From an uncultured Ruminococcus sp. (GTDB lineage: Bacteria > Bacillota > Clostridia > Oscillospirales > Ruminococcaceae): a DNA stretch of 37,128 nucleotides. The position numbers and the translations under genes are program-made. The number at the start of each line of letters is the position of its first letter. Position 1 is the stretch's first letter. Shown here piece by piece: positions 23,258-31,782 of this stretch. The notes beneath the pieces are model-generated. The model was not told where the DNA came from, searched no databases, and saw only the letters and a program-made list of their open reading frames with translations. The stretch is from assembly GCA_900545285.1 (NCBI GenBank), contig UQYK01000017.1:1-37128 (forward strand), written 5' to 3'.

Positions 23258-24424
23258 ATGCGTAAAATCTATGATCCCATGGAATTCCAGCCGGGCATGG
23301 AGCAAATCGACACCACAATTTTTGACACTGTAATTGCTGCAAGAAAGCAGTATCAGCCGGAAAAGTATACGGCATCTCAGGTCAAGGCAGCGCTCCGGAA
23401 GGATACCCTTTCCCCGGAGGATTTTGCTGCGCTCCTCTCCCCGGCTGCCCAGCCCTTCCTGGAACAAATGGCTGTGCGTGCCAAGGAAGAACGTGAAAAG
23501 CATTTTGGAAACAATGTGTTGTTGTTTACCCCGCTCTATATCTCCAATTACTGCGAAAATCAATGCGTTTACTGCGGCTTTAACTGCAAAAATTCCATTA
23601 CACGATGCAAACTGAACGCAGCAGAAATTGAAGCGGAAATGGCAGAAATCGCGAAAACCGGTATGCGGGAAATCCTTCTGCTCACCGGAGAAAGCCGAAG
23701 CGTGTCCGGGCCGGAATATATTGCCGAAGCTGTAACCATTGCCAAAAAGTATTTTTCTACTATCGGATTAGAAGTCTATCCCATGAATTCGGACGAATAT
23801 GCCATGCTCCGGGACTGCGGCGCAGATTTTGTCACCGTATTCCAGGAAACCTATGACTTGGAGCGTTACGGCGAAATGCATGTTGCTGGCGCAAAGCGGT
23901 GCTTCCCCTATCGCGTCTGTGCACAGGAACGGGCACTTATGGGTGGAATGCGCGGCGTTGGCTTCGGTGTGCTTCTGGGACTGGCAGACTTCCGGAAGGA
24001 TATGTTTGCCGCCGGAATGCATGCAGCGCTGCTGCAAAAGAAGTATCCCCAGGGAGAAATTGCACTCTCCTTCCCGCGGTTGCGCCCCTACAAAAACCAC
24101 GAGGAAACCAATGCCAATGACGTCCATGAAACACAGCTGCTGCAAATGATGCTGGCATGCCGGATTTTCCTGCCGTTTGCAAGCTTTACCATCTCTACCC
24201 GGGAACGCGCCGGATTCCGGGATCATGTGCTTCCGCTGGCTGCAACTAAAATTTCTGCCGGCGTAAATGTGGGCATCGGCGGCCACAACGAGGAGCACAA
24301 ACAAAAGGGCGATGCACAATTCGAAATTTCAGACCCCCGTTCTCTGGCCGAAATTCACGAAGCAATTTTACAACAGGGTATGCAACCGGTTTACACAGAC
24401 TACATCAACACGAATATACTATGA
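23258..24424 (+). CDS. thiH: 2-iminoacetate synthase ThiH (radical SAM)
   Basis: ThiH cleaves tyrosine by radical SAM chemistry to give dehydroglycine for ThiG and is the oxygen-independent alternative to ThiO, fitting an anaerobe. The 388-residue product has the iron-sulfur motif CENQCVYCGF (Cys99, 103, 106) preceded by LYISNY, and TGESRSVSGPEYI, LEVYPMNSDEY and GVGFGVLLGL of the barrel. AGGAGGG precedes the start. The end overlaps the next gene by ATGA, so the two are translationally coupled. Confidence 0.95.
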   Translation: MRKIYDPMEFQPGMEQIDTTIFDTVIAARKQYQPEKYTASQVKAALRKDTLSPEDFAALLSPAAQPFLEQMAVRAKEEREKHFGNNVLLFTPLYISNYCENQCVYCGFNCKNSITRCKLNAAEIEAEMAEIAKTGMREILLLTGESRSVSGPEYIAEAVTIAKKYFSTIGLEVYPMNSDEYAMLRDCGADFVTVFQETYDLERYGEMHVAGAKRCFPYRVCAQERALMGGMRGVGFGVLLGLADFRKDMFAAGMHAALLQKKYPQGEIALSFPRLRPYKNHEETNANDVHETQLLQMMLACRIFLPFASFTISTRERAGFRDHVLPLAATKISAGVNVGIGGHNEEHKQKGDAQFEISDPRSLAEIHEAILQQGMQPVYTDYINTNIL

Positions 24425-25014
24425 AACGAATCTGTGTAACAAACCGTCTGCTCTGTCAGGAGGACTTTCTTTCCCGTGTGCAAAAAATTGCAGCTGCCGG
24501 CGCAGATGCCATCCTGCTGCGGGAAAAGGATCTTTCTGAAACACAATATGCAATTCTTGCCAAGCAAGTGCAGGAAATCTGCCTCCTTTATAACGTCTCC
24601 CTTCTTCTCAATTCTTTTTGGCAAACCGCAGCCACTATGCACCTTCCGGTTCAGCTCCCGATGCCGCAGTTTCAAAAGCTGTCATCTGCTGATCGGCAGG
24701 AAATTCCGGCGGTAGGTGTTTCGGTACATAGCATCGCAGAAGCGCACTATGCCCAGGCGCACCATGCGGACTGGTTGATTGCCGGTCATATTTTTCCAAC
24801 AGCATGTAAACCGGATTTACCACCACGCGGCATTCCGTTTTTACAGCAAATCTGCGATGCTGTGTCCATTCCGGTCTATGCTATCGGCGGCATTACCGCA
24901 GAGCAGCAGGAATGCATACAAGCGGCCGGGGCTTCCGGCTGTTGTGTTATGTCGCAATGGATGACCTGTGCAAATCCCCAAACAGAATTGCAGAAATGGA
25001 GGAACTTTTCTTGA
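24421..25014 (+). CDS. tenI: TenI-like thiazole tautomerase (ThiE superfamily)
   Basis: The 197-residue protein belongs to the ThiE/TenI barrel superfamily: ADAILLREKDLSE (29-41), LLLNSFWQTA, VGVSVHSIAEAHYA (98-111), AGHIFPTACKPDLPPRG (121-137), VYAIGGITAEQ (152-162) and GCCVMSQW. The GHIF histidine (His123) and VQLP segment match TenI, in which this His is the tautomerase base. ThiE would instead have a GPxFxTxTK segment. TenI aromatises the thiazole made by ThiG. A divergent ThiE (thiamine-phosphate synthase) is the alternative. It overlaps thiH upstream and the membrane protein gene downstream. Confidence 0.75.
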   Translation: MKRICVTNRLLCQEDFLSRVQKIAAAGADAILLREKDLSETQYAILAKQVQEICLLYNVSLLLNSFWQTAATMHLPVQLPMPQFQKLSSADRQEIPAVGVSVHSIAEAHYAQAHHADWLIAGHIFPTACKPDLPPRGIPFLQQICDAVSIPVYAIGGITAEQQECIQAAGASGCCVMSQWMTCANPQTELQKWRNFS

Positions 25015-25703
25015 AACAAATCATACTATGCAATCCCATCAACAAAGATACCATACAGCGTTACGCTTTATTTGTAATTGGCCTTTTCTTTAGTGCCCTT
25101 GGCGTTGCGATTACCAAAAAAGGAGAACTGGGTGTATCGCCGATCTCTTCAGCAGCTAATGTGATGAGCATACGTTTCCCACAGCTTTCTCTGGGATACT
25201 GGCTGATTATCTGGAACTGCGTCCTGATTCTGGGACAAATTCTCCTGCTACGAAAAAAATTCCAGTGGATTCAGCTTCTGCAAATCCCTCTTTCCTTTTT
25301 ATTCGGCTGGTTTACGGATTTCGGCGTATGGCTGGTTTCGTTCTTTACACCTGCAAATTATCCAGCAAAACTGATTCTCGTTATTGTAGGAACTATCGTC
25401 CTGGGATTCGGCATTTCGTTAGCCGTTATTGCAAATGTTATTCTAAACTCCGGCGAAGCTTTTGTAAAAGCTTTATCCGATACCATTCACAAGGAATTCG
25501 GAAATGTAAAAGTTGTATTTGACATCACCTGCGTTATCGTTGCAGTCCTCCTGTCATTTCTCTTTTTTCATGCGTTAAAGGGCACACGGGAAGGTACAAT
25601 TCTGGCAGCTGTCTGCACAGGATTTGTTGTAAAATTCTTCAACCGACTCCTGCAAAAGCCCATTGAAAGCTACTTAAATCGCTCTGTTCAGCCAAATTCT
25701 TAA
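25011..25703 (+). CDS. YczE/YyaS-like integral membrane protein
   Basis: The 230-residue product has about five hydrophobic helices and the start-of-domain pattern FSALGVAITKKGELGVSPIS that typifies the YczE/YyaS/YitT-like (COG2364) membrane proteins. I start at TTG 25011: GGAGGAAC lies eight bases upstream and the codon overlaps the tenI stop as TTGA. The function of the family is not established. Tight coupling to thiS-thiG-thiH-tenI makes a link to thiazole or thiamine traffic attractive, but that rests on position alone. A strong terminator follows. Confidence 0.78.
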   Translation: MKQIILCNPINKDTIQRYALFVIGLFFSALGVAITKKGELGVSPISSAANVMSIRFPQLSLGYWLIIWNCVLILGQILLLRKKFQWIQLLQIPLSFLFGWFTDFGVWLVSFFTPANYPAKLILVIVGTIVLGFGISLAVIANVILNSGEAFVKALSDTIHKEFGNVKVVFDITCVIVAVLLSFLFFHALKGTREGTILAAVCTGFVVKFFNRLLQKPIESYLNRSVQPNS

Positions 25704-25716
25704 CCGCATTTGCCCA

Positions 25717-25784
25717 GAAAAAACGCCCCTTTTCCTCGCGCTACTGGTGAATTTCTGTATCGCGAAAAGAAGGGGCGTTTTTTT
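25717..25784. terminator. Bidirectional terminator between thi operon and clpX run
   Basis: AAAACGCCCCTT (25720-25731) pairs with AAGGGGCGTTTT (25770-25781), with an inner CGCG/CGCG pairing (25737-25740, 25761-25764). T runs lie on the 3' side of each strand, so it can end both the plus-strand thi operon and the minus-strand clpP-clpX transcript. Confidence 0.93.
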
Positions 25785-25794
25785 ATATTCTGTT

Positions 25795-25953
25795 TTATGC
25801 CTTGGTTTCGGACTTCGTATCAGAGAAGCCCAGTTCTTGCCGAAAGGCATCTATGAGCGCAATCGCGTGTTCTGTTTCGCCGCATTCCAGTAGAATCTGT
25901 AACGAATCCAGCATAAACCGAACATTTTTGGCATCCAGATTTTGCTCATCCAT
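25795..25953 (-). CDS. Small 52-residue protein downstream of clpX, unknown
   Basis: A 53-codon frame starts at ATG 25953, one base after the clpX stop (TGA-T-ATG), and ends TAA at 25795-25797, just before the terminator. The product begins MDEQNLDAKNVRFMLDSLQ and continues ILLECGETEHAIALIDAFRQ before a charged tail. It is acidic and likely forms two amphipathic helices. There is no separate Shine-Dalgarno, so expression would depend on translational coupling to clpX. I do not recognise a family. Codon use resembles the neighbours, and the fit between clpX and the terminator argues that it is real. Confidence 0.65.
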   Translation of the reverse strand: MDEQNLDAKNVRFMLDSLQILLECGETEHAIALIDAFRQELGFSDTKSETKA

Positions 25954-25954
25954 A

Positions 25955-27253
25955 TCAAACGGTTAGCTCTGCCGGCGGAACATTTTCGATTTCTGTTCCA
26001 TTTGCATCATAGAACTTCGGCCGCGCATTGCCGGTAACACAATCGGCATCCACCACGATTTTTTTCACATCTGCCACAGAAGGCGTTGTGTACATGGTAT
26101 CCATCAGTGTACCTTCCATAATGGAACGCAGTCCGCGCGCACCGGTTTTTCTTGCAATGGCTTCCTTTGCCACAGCCTCCAGAGCATCCTGTGTCAGATC
26201 TAGTTGAATTTCATCGAAGTCGAACAGCTTTTGATACTGCTTTACCAGCGCATTTTTCGGTTCAGTCAGAATCCGAATCAGAGCCGGTTCATCCAAATCA
26301 TCCAGCGTGGTAATAACCGGTAAACGGCCTACCAACTCCGGAACCAGACCGAACTTTACCAGATCCTGAGGTGTTACCTGCCGGAAAATATTAACCAGAT
26401 CCTTCTTTTGCTGCGCAATGGGCGCATCAAAGCCCAGGGAAGCCGGCGCCATACGCTTCTGAATCAGCTTTTCCAGACCATCAAAAGCACCACCGCAAAT
26501 AAAGAGAATATTCCGGGTATCCAGGTGAATAAACTCCTGATTGGGGTGCTTCCGTCCACCCTGAGGCGGCACATTGGAGACAGTGCCTTCAATGATTTTC
26601 AGCAATGCCTGCTGAACGCCTTCGCCGCTGACATCCCGTGTCAGGGAAACATTTTCTGACTTTCGGGAGATCTTGTCGATTTCATCGATATAGATAATGC
26701 CGCGTTCCGCCGCTTCTACATCGAAATCCGCCGCTTGCAGCAGACGCTGCAAAACGTTTTCTACATCATCCCCCACATAGCCGGCCTCGGTAATGGTCGT
26801 TGCATCTGCAATTGCAAACGGAACATCCAGAATTTTTGCCAGTGTCTGTGCCAGATAAGTCTTTCCCACACCAGTGGGACCCAGAAGCAGTACATTACTT
26901 TTCTGCAATTCCACATCGCGGGACTTTTCATCCTTCACCTGGTTCAAAATCCGCTTGTAGTGATTGTAGACAGAAACAGAAAGTGTGATCTTTGCCAAAT
27001 CTTGTCCAACTACATACTCATCCAGCGTCCTTTTGATTTCTGCCGGTTTCAGCAAACGAATTTTTAGTTCACCGTCACCGTTTTTCTTTTTGGATTTTGC
27101 GGCAGAAGCCGGGTTTACCGGGCCATAGAGCATCTCATAGCAGTAGGTAACACACTCGCTACAAATGTTGACATCCGCAGCGGAGATCATGCCTTCTACC
27201 ATGTGCTCCGGTTTGCCGCAAAAATTGCATCGTTTTTCCTTTTTCTCATCCAT
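25955..27253 (-). CDS. clpX: ATP-dependent Clp protease ATP-binding subunit ClpX
   Basis: ClpX unfolds tagged proteins and feeds them into the ClpP chamber. The 432-residue product has the N-terminal zinc finger (CNFCGKPEH and ICSECVTYC), Walker A GPTGVGKT, Walker B IIYIDEIDKISRK, the pore and ClpP-docking regions, and the C-terminal RGLRSIMEG segment. The start at 27253 follows AAGGGG and overlaps the end of clpP by 14 bases downstream of its stop region; the longer frame adds residues unlike the family. clpX is directly after clpP and ahead of the small gene at 25795-25953. Confidence 0.97.
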   Translation of the reverse strand: MDEKKEKRCNFCGKPEHMVEGMISAADVNICSECVTYCYEMLYGPVNPASAAKSKKKNGDGELKIRLLKPAEIKRTLDEYVVGQDLAKITLSVSVYNHYKRILNQVKDEKSRDVELQKSNVLLLGPTGVGKTYLAQTLAKILDVPFAIADATTITEAGYVGDDVENVLQRLLQAADFDVEAAERGIIYIDEIDKISRKSENVSLTRDVSGEGVQQALLKIIEGTVSNVPPQGGRKHPNQEFIHLDTRNILFICGGAFDGLEKLIQKRMAPASLGFDAPIAQQKKDLVNIFRQVTPQDLVKFGLVPELVGRLPVITTLDDLDEPALIRILTEPKNALVKQYQKLFDFDEIQLDLTQDALEAVAKEAIARKTGARGLRSIMEGTLMDTMYTTPSVADVKKIVVDADCVTGNARPKFYDANGTEIENVPPAELTV

Positions 27254-27266
27254 GCCGGATTTCCCC

Positions 27267-27857
27267 TTATCTGTGTGCAATTACCTTGTCGATCAGGCCG
27301 TATTCCTTTGCTTCGTCTGCATACATGTAATTGTCGCGTTCCGTATCCTGTTCAATAACTTCCAGCGGCTTTCCAGTATTGGCTGCCAGGATTTCATTCA
27401 TTTTCCGCCGTACCCGAACCAAATGATCGGAAGCAATCTTGATATCTGTACACTGACCGGACAAACCGCCGGAGATCAGCGGCTGGTGAATCATGATTTC
27501 ACTGTTCGGCAGTGCAATACGCTTGCCCTTTGCACCGGAGGAAAGCAGGAATGCACCCATGGAAGCAGCCATACCAATGCAGATTGTGGAGACATCGCAC
27601 TTGATGTACTGCATGGTATCATAGATTGCCATACCGGCGGTGATAGAACCGCCCGGGCTGTTGATATACAAAGAAATATCCTTTTCGTTGTCCTGCCCTT
27701 CCAGGTACAGGAGCTGTGCCACAACCAGACTTGCTGTTGCATCATTGACCTGATCGGAAAGCATAATAATCCGATCGTTCAGCAGACGGGAGAAAATATC
27801 ATAAGAACGCTCTCCGCGGCTGGTCTGTTCTACTACGTAAGGAACTAAACTACTCAT
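27267..27857 (-). CDS. clpP: ATP-dependent Clp protease proteolytic subunit ClpP
   Basis: ClpP is the serine protease chamber of the Clp machine. The 196-residue product has LYINSPGGSITAGMAIYDTM, the active-site Ser in GMAASMGAFLL, His in EIMIHQPL and Asp in ERDNYM. The start at 27857 is set by AAAGGA about 10 bases upstream and the usual MSSLVPYVVEQT beginning. A GTG 21 bases earlier is less likely. Gene order tig-clpP-clpX is standard for clostridia. Confidence 0.97.
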   Translation of the reverse strand: MSSLVPYVVEQTSRGERSYDIFSRLLNDRIIMLSDQVNDATASLVVAQLLYLEGQDNEKDISLYINSPGGSITAGMAIYDTMQYIKCDVSTICIGMAASMGAFLLSSGAKGKRIALPNSEIMIHQPLISGGLSGQCTDIKIASDHLVRVRRKMNEILAANTGKPLEVIEQDTERDNYMYADEAKEYGLIDKVIAHR

Positions 27858-27963
27858 AACACATGATTCCTTTCTCACACAACTTTGGATACCGTCGCGT
27901 CATGGTTTTTTGCTGCATCCATGATTTCCGGGCACCTTTTTCTCATCTGCTTCATTTATTTCC

Positions 27964-28032
27964 GCGTTTTTCGAGCAAATTCGAAAAACACGCAGATACC
28001 ACAGTGGGCGAACCTAGGGTTCGCCCGACTGT
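27964..28032. other. Two hairpins in the tig-clpP gap
   Basis: ACAGTGGGCGAACC and GGTTCGCCCGACTGT (28001-28032) form a 14-pair stem with one bulge and a three-base loop. GTTTTTCGA (27966-27974) and TCGAAAAAC (27981-27989) form a second 9-bp stem. Neither is followed by a clean T run on the minus strand, so partial termination, RNA processing or mRNA stability are all possible. No consensus clpP promoter or CtsR-like direct repeat was found in this gap. Confidence 0.55.
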
Positions 28033-28063
28033 TATCTACACAAATCTGCAAGGACAGGTTTGC

Positions 28064-29398
28064 TTATTCTTCTGTTGCTGCTTCTTCTGTCTTTTCTTCT
28101 GCAGCTTCTTCCGGTGCATCTGTTGCAACAGCAGATTCCCGAACCAGATCCATTGCCTTTGTTGCCAGCATGTCCTGACGGAGATCTTCGGTATAGATGC
28201 GCTTCTTGACATCTTCCGGAGTCAGATTGTTTTCTTCTGCCAGCTTTGCAATTTCAGCTTCCAGTTCCTCATCAGAAACAGACAGATTTTCCAGTTCTGC
28301 AATCTTTTCCAGAGCCAGACGCAGCTTTACTTCATTCTCTGCGCGATCCAGATAGGTTGCCTTCAGGGAATCCTGATCCATACCAGTGTACTGGAGGTAC
28401 ATATCCATCGGAACGCCCTGTGCCTTCAGCTGATTTGCAAACTGATTCATCAGAGAATCTGCGCGGTGCTCAAACATGCAGTGCGGAATCGGATCCTGTA
28501 CCTTATCAATCAGCTTCACAACAACTGCATTTTCAAATGCATTGTCTGCTGCATTCTTTGCATTTTCTTCCAGCTTCTTGCGGATATCAGCCTTCAGTTC
28601 ATCTACAGTATCAAACTCAGAAGCATCCTTTACGAATTCATCGTCCAGTTCCGGCAGTTCTTCCTTAGAAATGCTGTTGATATGGCACTTGAAAACAGCT
28701 TCCTTTCCTGCATAATCTTCCATCTGATAATCTTCCGGGAACTTTACAGTTACATCGAAATCTTCGTCAATCTTGTGACCTGCAACCTGGTCTTCAAAGC
28801 CCGGGATGAACTGGCCGCTGCCCAGCTTGAGCTGATAATTTTCGCCCTTGCCGCCTTCGAATGCTTCATCACCGAAGAAGCCTTCAAAGTTCAGATTTAC
28901 TTCATCGCCCATTTCAGCTGCGCGGTCATCAACGGAAACAACACGCGCATTTCTCTGGCGCATTGCTTCAACCTGCTGATCAACTTCTTCATCTGTTACA
29001 TCTTTCTGAACCCGCGGAGCTTCAATGCCCTTATAATCAGCGACACTGATTTCCGGCTTTGTTACGCAGATCACCTTCAAGGAAACGCCGTCTTCCTTGC
29101 TGATGGCAGTTACTTCAACCTTCGGGGTATCTACAACATCCAGATTAGCCTCAACCAGGACAGCCGGAAGTTCAAAGTTCAAAATTGCATTGATTGCATC
29201 TTCGTGGAAAACATTTTCGCCATAAGTTCTCTCACAAAGCTTTCTCGGCACCTTACCCTTCCGGAAACCCGGCAGAGAGATATTTTTCTTCTGGCGCTGA
29301 TAAGTAGCTTCTACTGCTTTTTCAAAGCTTTCTGCATCAATTTCCACAACCAGTTCGGTCATGTTTACATCAGTTTTGGTAGATGATTTCAAATTCAT
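28064..29398 (-). CDS. tig: Trigger factor (ribosome-associated chaperone)
   Basis: Trigger factor binds the ribosome exit tunnel and shields nascent chains; it also has peptidyl-prolyl isomerase activity. The 444-residue product has the ribosome-binding loop GFRKGKVPR, the FKBP-like domain (MGDEVNLNFEGFFGDEAFEG, then GSGQFIPGFEDQVAGHK) and the helical C-terminal domain, ending in an acidic Glu/Ala-rich tail. Length fits the family. The start at 29398 has GGAGGA upstream, and an extended -10 promoter lies at 29489-29497. Confidence 0.96.
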   Translation of the reverse strand: MNLKSSTKTDVNMTELVVEIDAESFEKAVEATYQRQKKNISLPGFRKGKVPRKLCERTYGENVFHEDAINAILNFELPAVLVEANLDVVDTPKVEVTAISKEDGVSLKVICVTKPEISVADYKGIEAPRVQKDVTDEEVDQQVEAMRQRNARVVSVDDRAAEMGDEVNLNFEGFFGDEAFEGGKGENYQLKLGSGQFIPGFEDQVAGHKIDEDFDVTVKFPEDYQMEDYAGKEAVFKCHINSISKEELPELDDEFVKDASEFDTVDELKADIRKKLEENAKNAADNAFENAVVVKLIDKVQDPIPHCMFEHRADSLMNQFANQLKAQGVPMDMYLQYTGMDQDSLKATYLDRAENEVKLRLALEKIAELENLSVSDEELEAEIAKLAEENNLTPEDVKKRIYTEDLRQDMLATKAMDLVRESAVATDAPEEAAEEKTEEAATEE

Positions 29399-29488
29399 AG
29401 TTTGTGTCCTCCATTATTGATATTTCCTGTCATACAAAAATTGCATGTGATATGCGGTACAGGAAATTTGTTTCATGCACACTTTTCT

Positions 29489-29497
29489 ATTATAGCA
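29489..29497 (-). promoter_or_regulatory. Extended -10 promoter for tig
   Basis: The minus strand reads TGCTATAAT, a perfect -10 (29489-29494) with the TGn extension. No good -35 was seen 16-18 bases upstream, as is usual for this promoter type. The leader carries a CCTGT...ACAGG inverted repeat (about 29427-29464). Confidence 0.7.
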
Positions 29498-29549
29498 TAT
29501 TCCGGCATTTTTGGCCAGCTAATTTTCAGACTTCTACATTTTTTACAAT

Positions 29550-30239
29550 TTACAGAATTAATTCTGGTGCAAATTGTAGATAATCACTAGATATCATGTG
29601 CATTTCGGTTTCTTCATAGTGTCCCTGAAATGCAAAACGGTGCCCTTTTCCGTGCACATGGCCAAAATAGCAATGCCGAATCTGATATTGATGCAGCACT
29701 GCAAGAATGTCATCGTTTGTGGAATTCCCATAAATCGGCGGATAGTGCAAGAATACAATCGGTTCCAGTCCGGCATCAACTGCGGATTGAATGGATACAG
29801 TTAGCCGTTGCACTTCCCGCGCGAGAATTTTTGCATCAGCTGCTTCTCCCTGCATGCTCACCCATCCCCGCGTTCCGCAAATGCCGTATTTGTCAAACGC
29901 GTAATGATTATTATGCAAAATGGAAAGGGAATCAAATCCGTGTGCTGTAAAGAACTCTTCCATCTTTTTCTTCGAGGTCCACCAGTAATCGTGGTTCCCC
30001 TTCAGAAGAATCTTTTTCCCCGGCAGATTCTGCACAAAAGCAAAGTCTGCCTCTGCCTGCTGCAAATTCATTCCCCAGGAGAAATCTCCTGCCAGCACAA
30101 CCATATCTTCCGGCGCAATGCGCTCCCGCCAGTTTCGTTCCAGCAGTGTCTGATAATTTTTCCAGCCGCCGAAAATATCCATGGGCTTATCCGGAACACC
30201 GAACGATAAATGCAAATCTCCAATGGTAAATAACCGCAT
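29550..30239 (-). CDS. Metallophosphoesterase, calcineurin-like
   Basis: The 229-residue product has the dinuclear metal motifs of the calcineurin-like family: GDLHLS (about residues 7-12), VVLAGDFSWG, LLKGNHDYWW, a later FLHYPPIYG and GHVHGKGH. It acts on phosphoesters, but the substrate cannot be predicted. I start at 30239, preceded by GGGGTGA; the GTG two codons earlier is less likely. It follows thrC by 11 bases, so it is likely co-transcribed with thrC. Confidence 0.88.
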   Translation of the reverse strand: MRLFTIGDLHLSFGVPDKPMDIFGGWKNYQTLLERNWRERIAPEDMVVLAGDFSWGMNLQQAEADFAFVQNLPGKKILLKGNHDYWWTSKKKMEEFFTAHGFDSLSILHNNHYAFDKYGICGTRGWVSMQGEAADAKILAREVQRLTVSIQSAVDAGLEPIVFLHYPPIYGNSTNDDILAVLHQYQIRHCYFGHVHGKGHRFAFQGHYEETEMHMISSDYLQFAPELIL

Positions 30240-30250
30240 GGTCACCCCAA

Positions 30251-31750
30251 TCAGGACAGGTGCAGCTCGTGCAGAACAAACTGCTGCATCTCTGTTTTGT
30301 CGATGCTGCCGCTGAAACGGCGTTCCTTGGTCTTCAATGCTGCCAGAGACTGGGGAATCTCCAGAGAAGATGCCTCATGCAACAGTTCCACCATATCATA
30401 TTCATCTACGTTCCCAACCGGTTTCTTGCCCAATGCATCCAGAACACTGGAGCTGAACTTGAACGGGCTTGCGGTAGATGCGATCAATGTCTTGGTCTGA
30501 TCACCGGTTTCCTTGCGGTAATCTTCATATACCTTAACGGCTACGGCAGTATGTGTGTCGCAGGTATAGCCATACTTCTGATAGATTTCTGCAATGGTTG
30601 CCTTTGTCTCAGCGTCATCGCAGAAGCCGCCGTAGAACAGATCGCTGAGCTTTACCTTGACTGCGTCTGTTACCTCATAGGTACCAGTTTCAGCCAGTGC
30701 ACCAAACCATTCCCGAATCTGTGCATCATCTTCGCCGGTCAACAGATACAGCAGACGTTCCAGGTTGCTGGAAATCAAGATATCCATAGAAGGAGAGGTG
30801 GTTGCATAGAACTGACGGTTCCGGTTGTAAACGCCAGTGCGGATAAAGTCGGTCAGCACCTTGTTAATATTGGATGCGCAGATCAGCTTTCCGAGCGGAA
30901 CACCCATCATCTTTGCATAGTACGCAGCCAGAATGTTCCCGAAGTTGCCGGTCGGCACAACGACATTCAGCGGATCACCGTATGCAATTTCACCGGATTC
31001 TGCCAGAGAAACATAAGAGGAAACATAGTATACAATCTGCGGTACCAGACGACCCCAGTTAATGGAATTGGCGCTGGAGAAGGCCATGCCGCCTTTTTCC
31101 AAAGCATCCAGGACAGTGTGATCGGTAAAGATCTTCTTAACACCACTCTGGCAGTCATCAAAGTTGCCCTTTACAGCGCAAACTGTAACATTTTCGCCTT
31201 CCTGTGTTACCATCTGGCGCTTCTGCATATCGCTGACGCCTTCTTCCGGATAGAACACCATAATTTCTGTGCCCGGAACGTCCTTAAAGCCTTCCAGTGC
31301 AGCCTTACCGGTATCGCCGGAGGTTGCTACCAGAATGACTACTTTTTTATTCATGTGCAGCTTCTTGACAGCAGTTGTCAGGAAGTACGGCAAAATCTGC
31401 AATGCCATGTCCTTAAATGCACAGGTAGGGCCGTGCCACAGTTCCAGCATGTAGGTTCCTTCAAAAAGATGCGCAATTTCCGCAATATTTTCTGTATCGA
31501 AAGATTTTGCAGTGTAAGCGCTTTCGGTGCAATACCGCAGCTCTGCCTCTGTAAAGTCTGTCAGATACTTGGAGAAAACATAAGCTGCACGCTGTGCATA
31601 ATTTTTGCCAGCCAGCGATTTCAACTCATCCATAGACAGCGAAGGAATGGATTCCGGCACGAACAAGCCGCCTTCTTCCGAGATGCCCTTTGCAATTGCC
31701 GCTGCGCTCTCCACACGGATACTGCTGTTTCTGGTACTTTTGTAAAACAC
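30251..31750 (-). CDS. thrC: Threonine synthase
   Basis: ThrC converts O-phosphohomoserine to threonine with pyridoxal phosphate. The 499-residue product is the long form. It shows STRNSSIRVESAAAIAKGIS near the start, GPTCAFKDMALQ with the PLP-binding Lys, VATSGDTGKAALEGF, NSINWGRLVPQ and VPTGNFGNILAAYYA. I chose GTG at 31750 because AAGGGTGG lies about six bases upstream and the product then begins MFYKSTRN like other clostridial ThrC. A GTG at 31759 is the alternative. It follows yraN by 32 bases. Confidence 0.94.
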   Translation of the reverse strand: MFYKSTRNSSIRVESAAAIAKGISEEGGLFVPESIPSLSMDELKSLAGKNYAQRAAYVFSKYLTDFTEAELRYCTESAYTAKSFDTENIAEIAHLFEGTYMLELWHGPTCAFKDMALQILPYFLTTAVKKLHMNKKVVILVATSGDTGKAALEGFKDVPGTEIMVFYPEEGVSDMQKRQMVTQEGENVTVCAVKGNFDDCQSGVKKIFTDHTVLDALEKGGMAFSSANSINWGRLVPQIVYYVSSYVSLAESGEIAYGDPLNVVVPTGNFGNILAAYYAKMMGVPLGKLICASNINKVLTDFIRTGVYNRNRQFYATTSPSMDILISSNLERLLYLLTGEDDAQIREWFGALAETGTYEVTDAVKVKLSDLFYGGFCDDAETKATIAEIYQKYGYTCDTHTAVAVKVYEDYRKETGDQTKTLIASTASPFKFSSSVLDALGKKPVGNVDEYDMVELLHEASSLEIPQSLAALKTKERRFSGSIDKTEMQQFVLHELHLS

Positions 31751-31782
31751 TGTAACCACCCTTTTCCCGGCAGATACTCTGC

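Noticed and set aside
27863..29386. 507-codon plus-strand open frame rich in Phe, Cys and Ile
   Set aside because: It is the antisense of tig; the composition is a shadow of its Glu/Lys/Asp codons.
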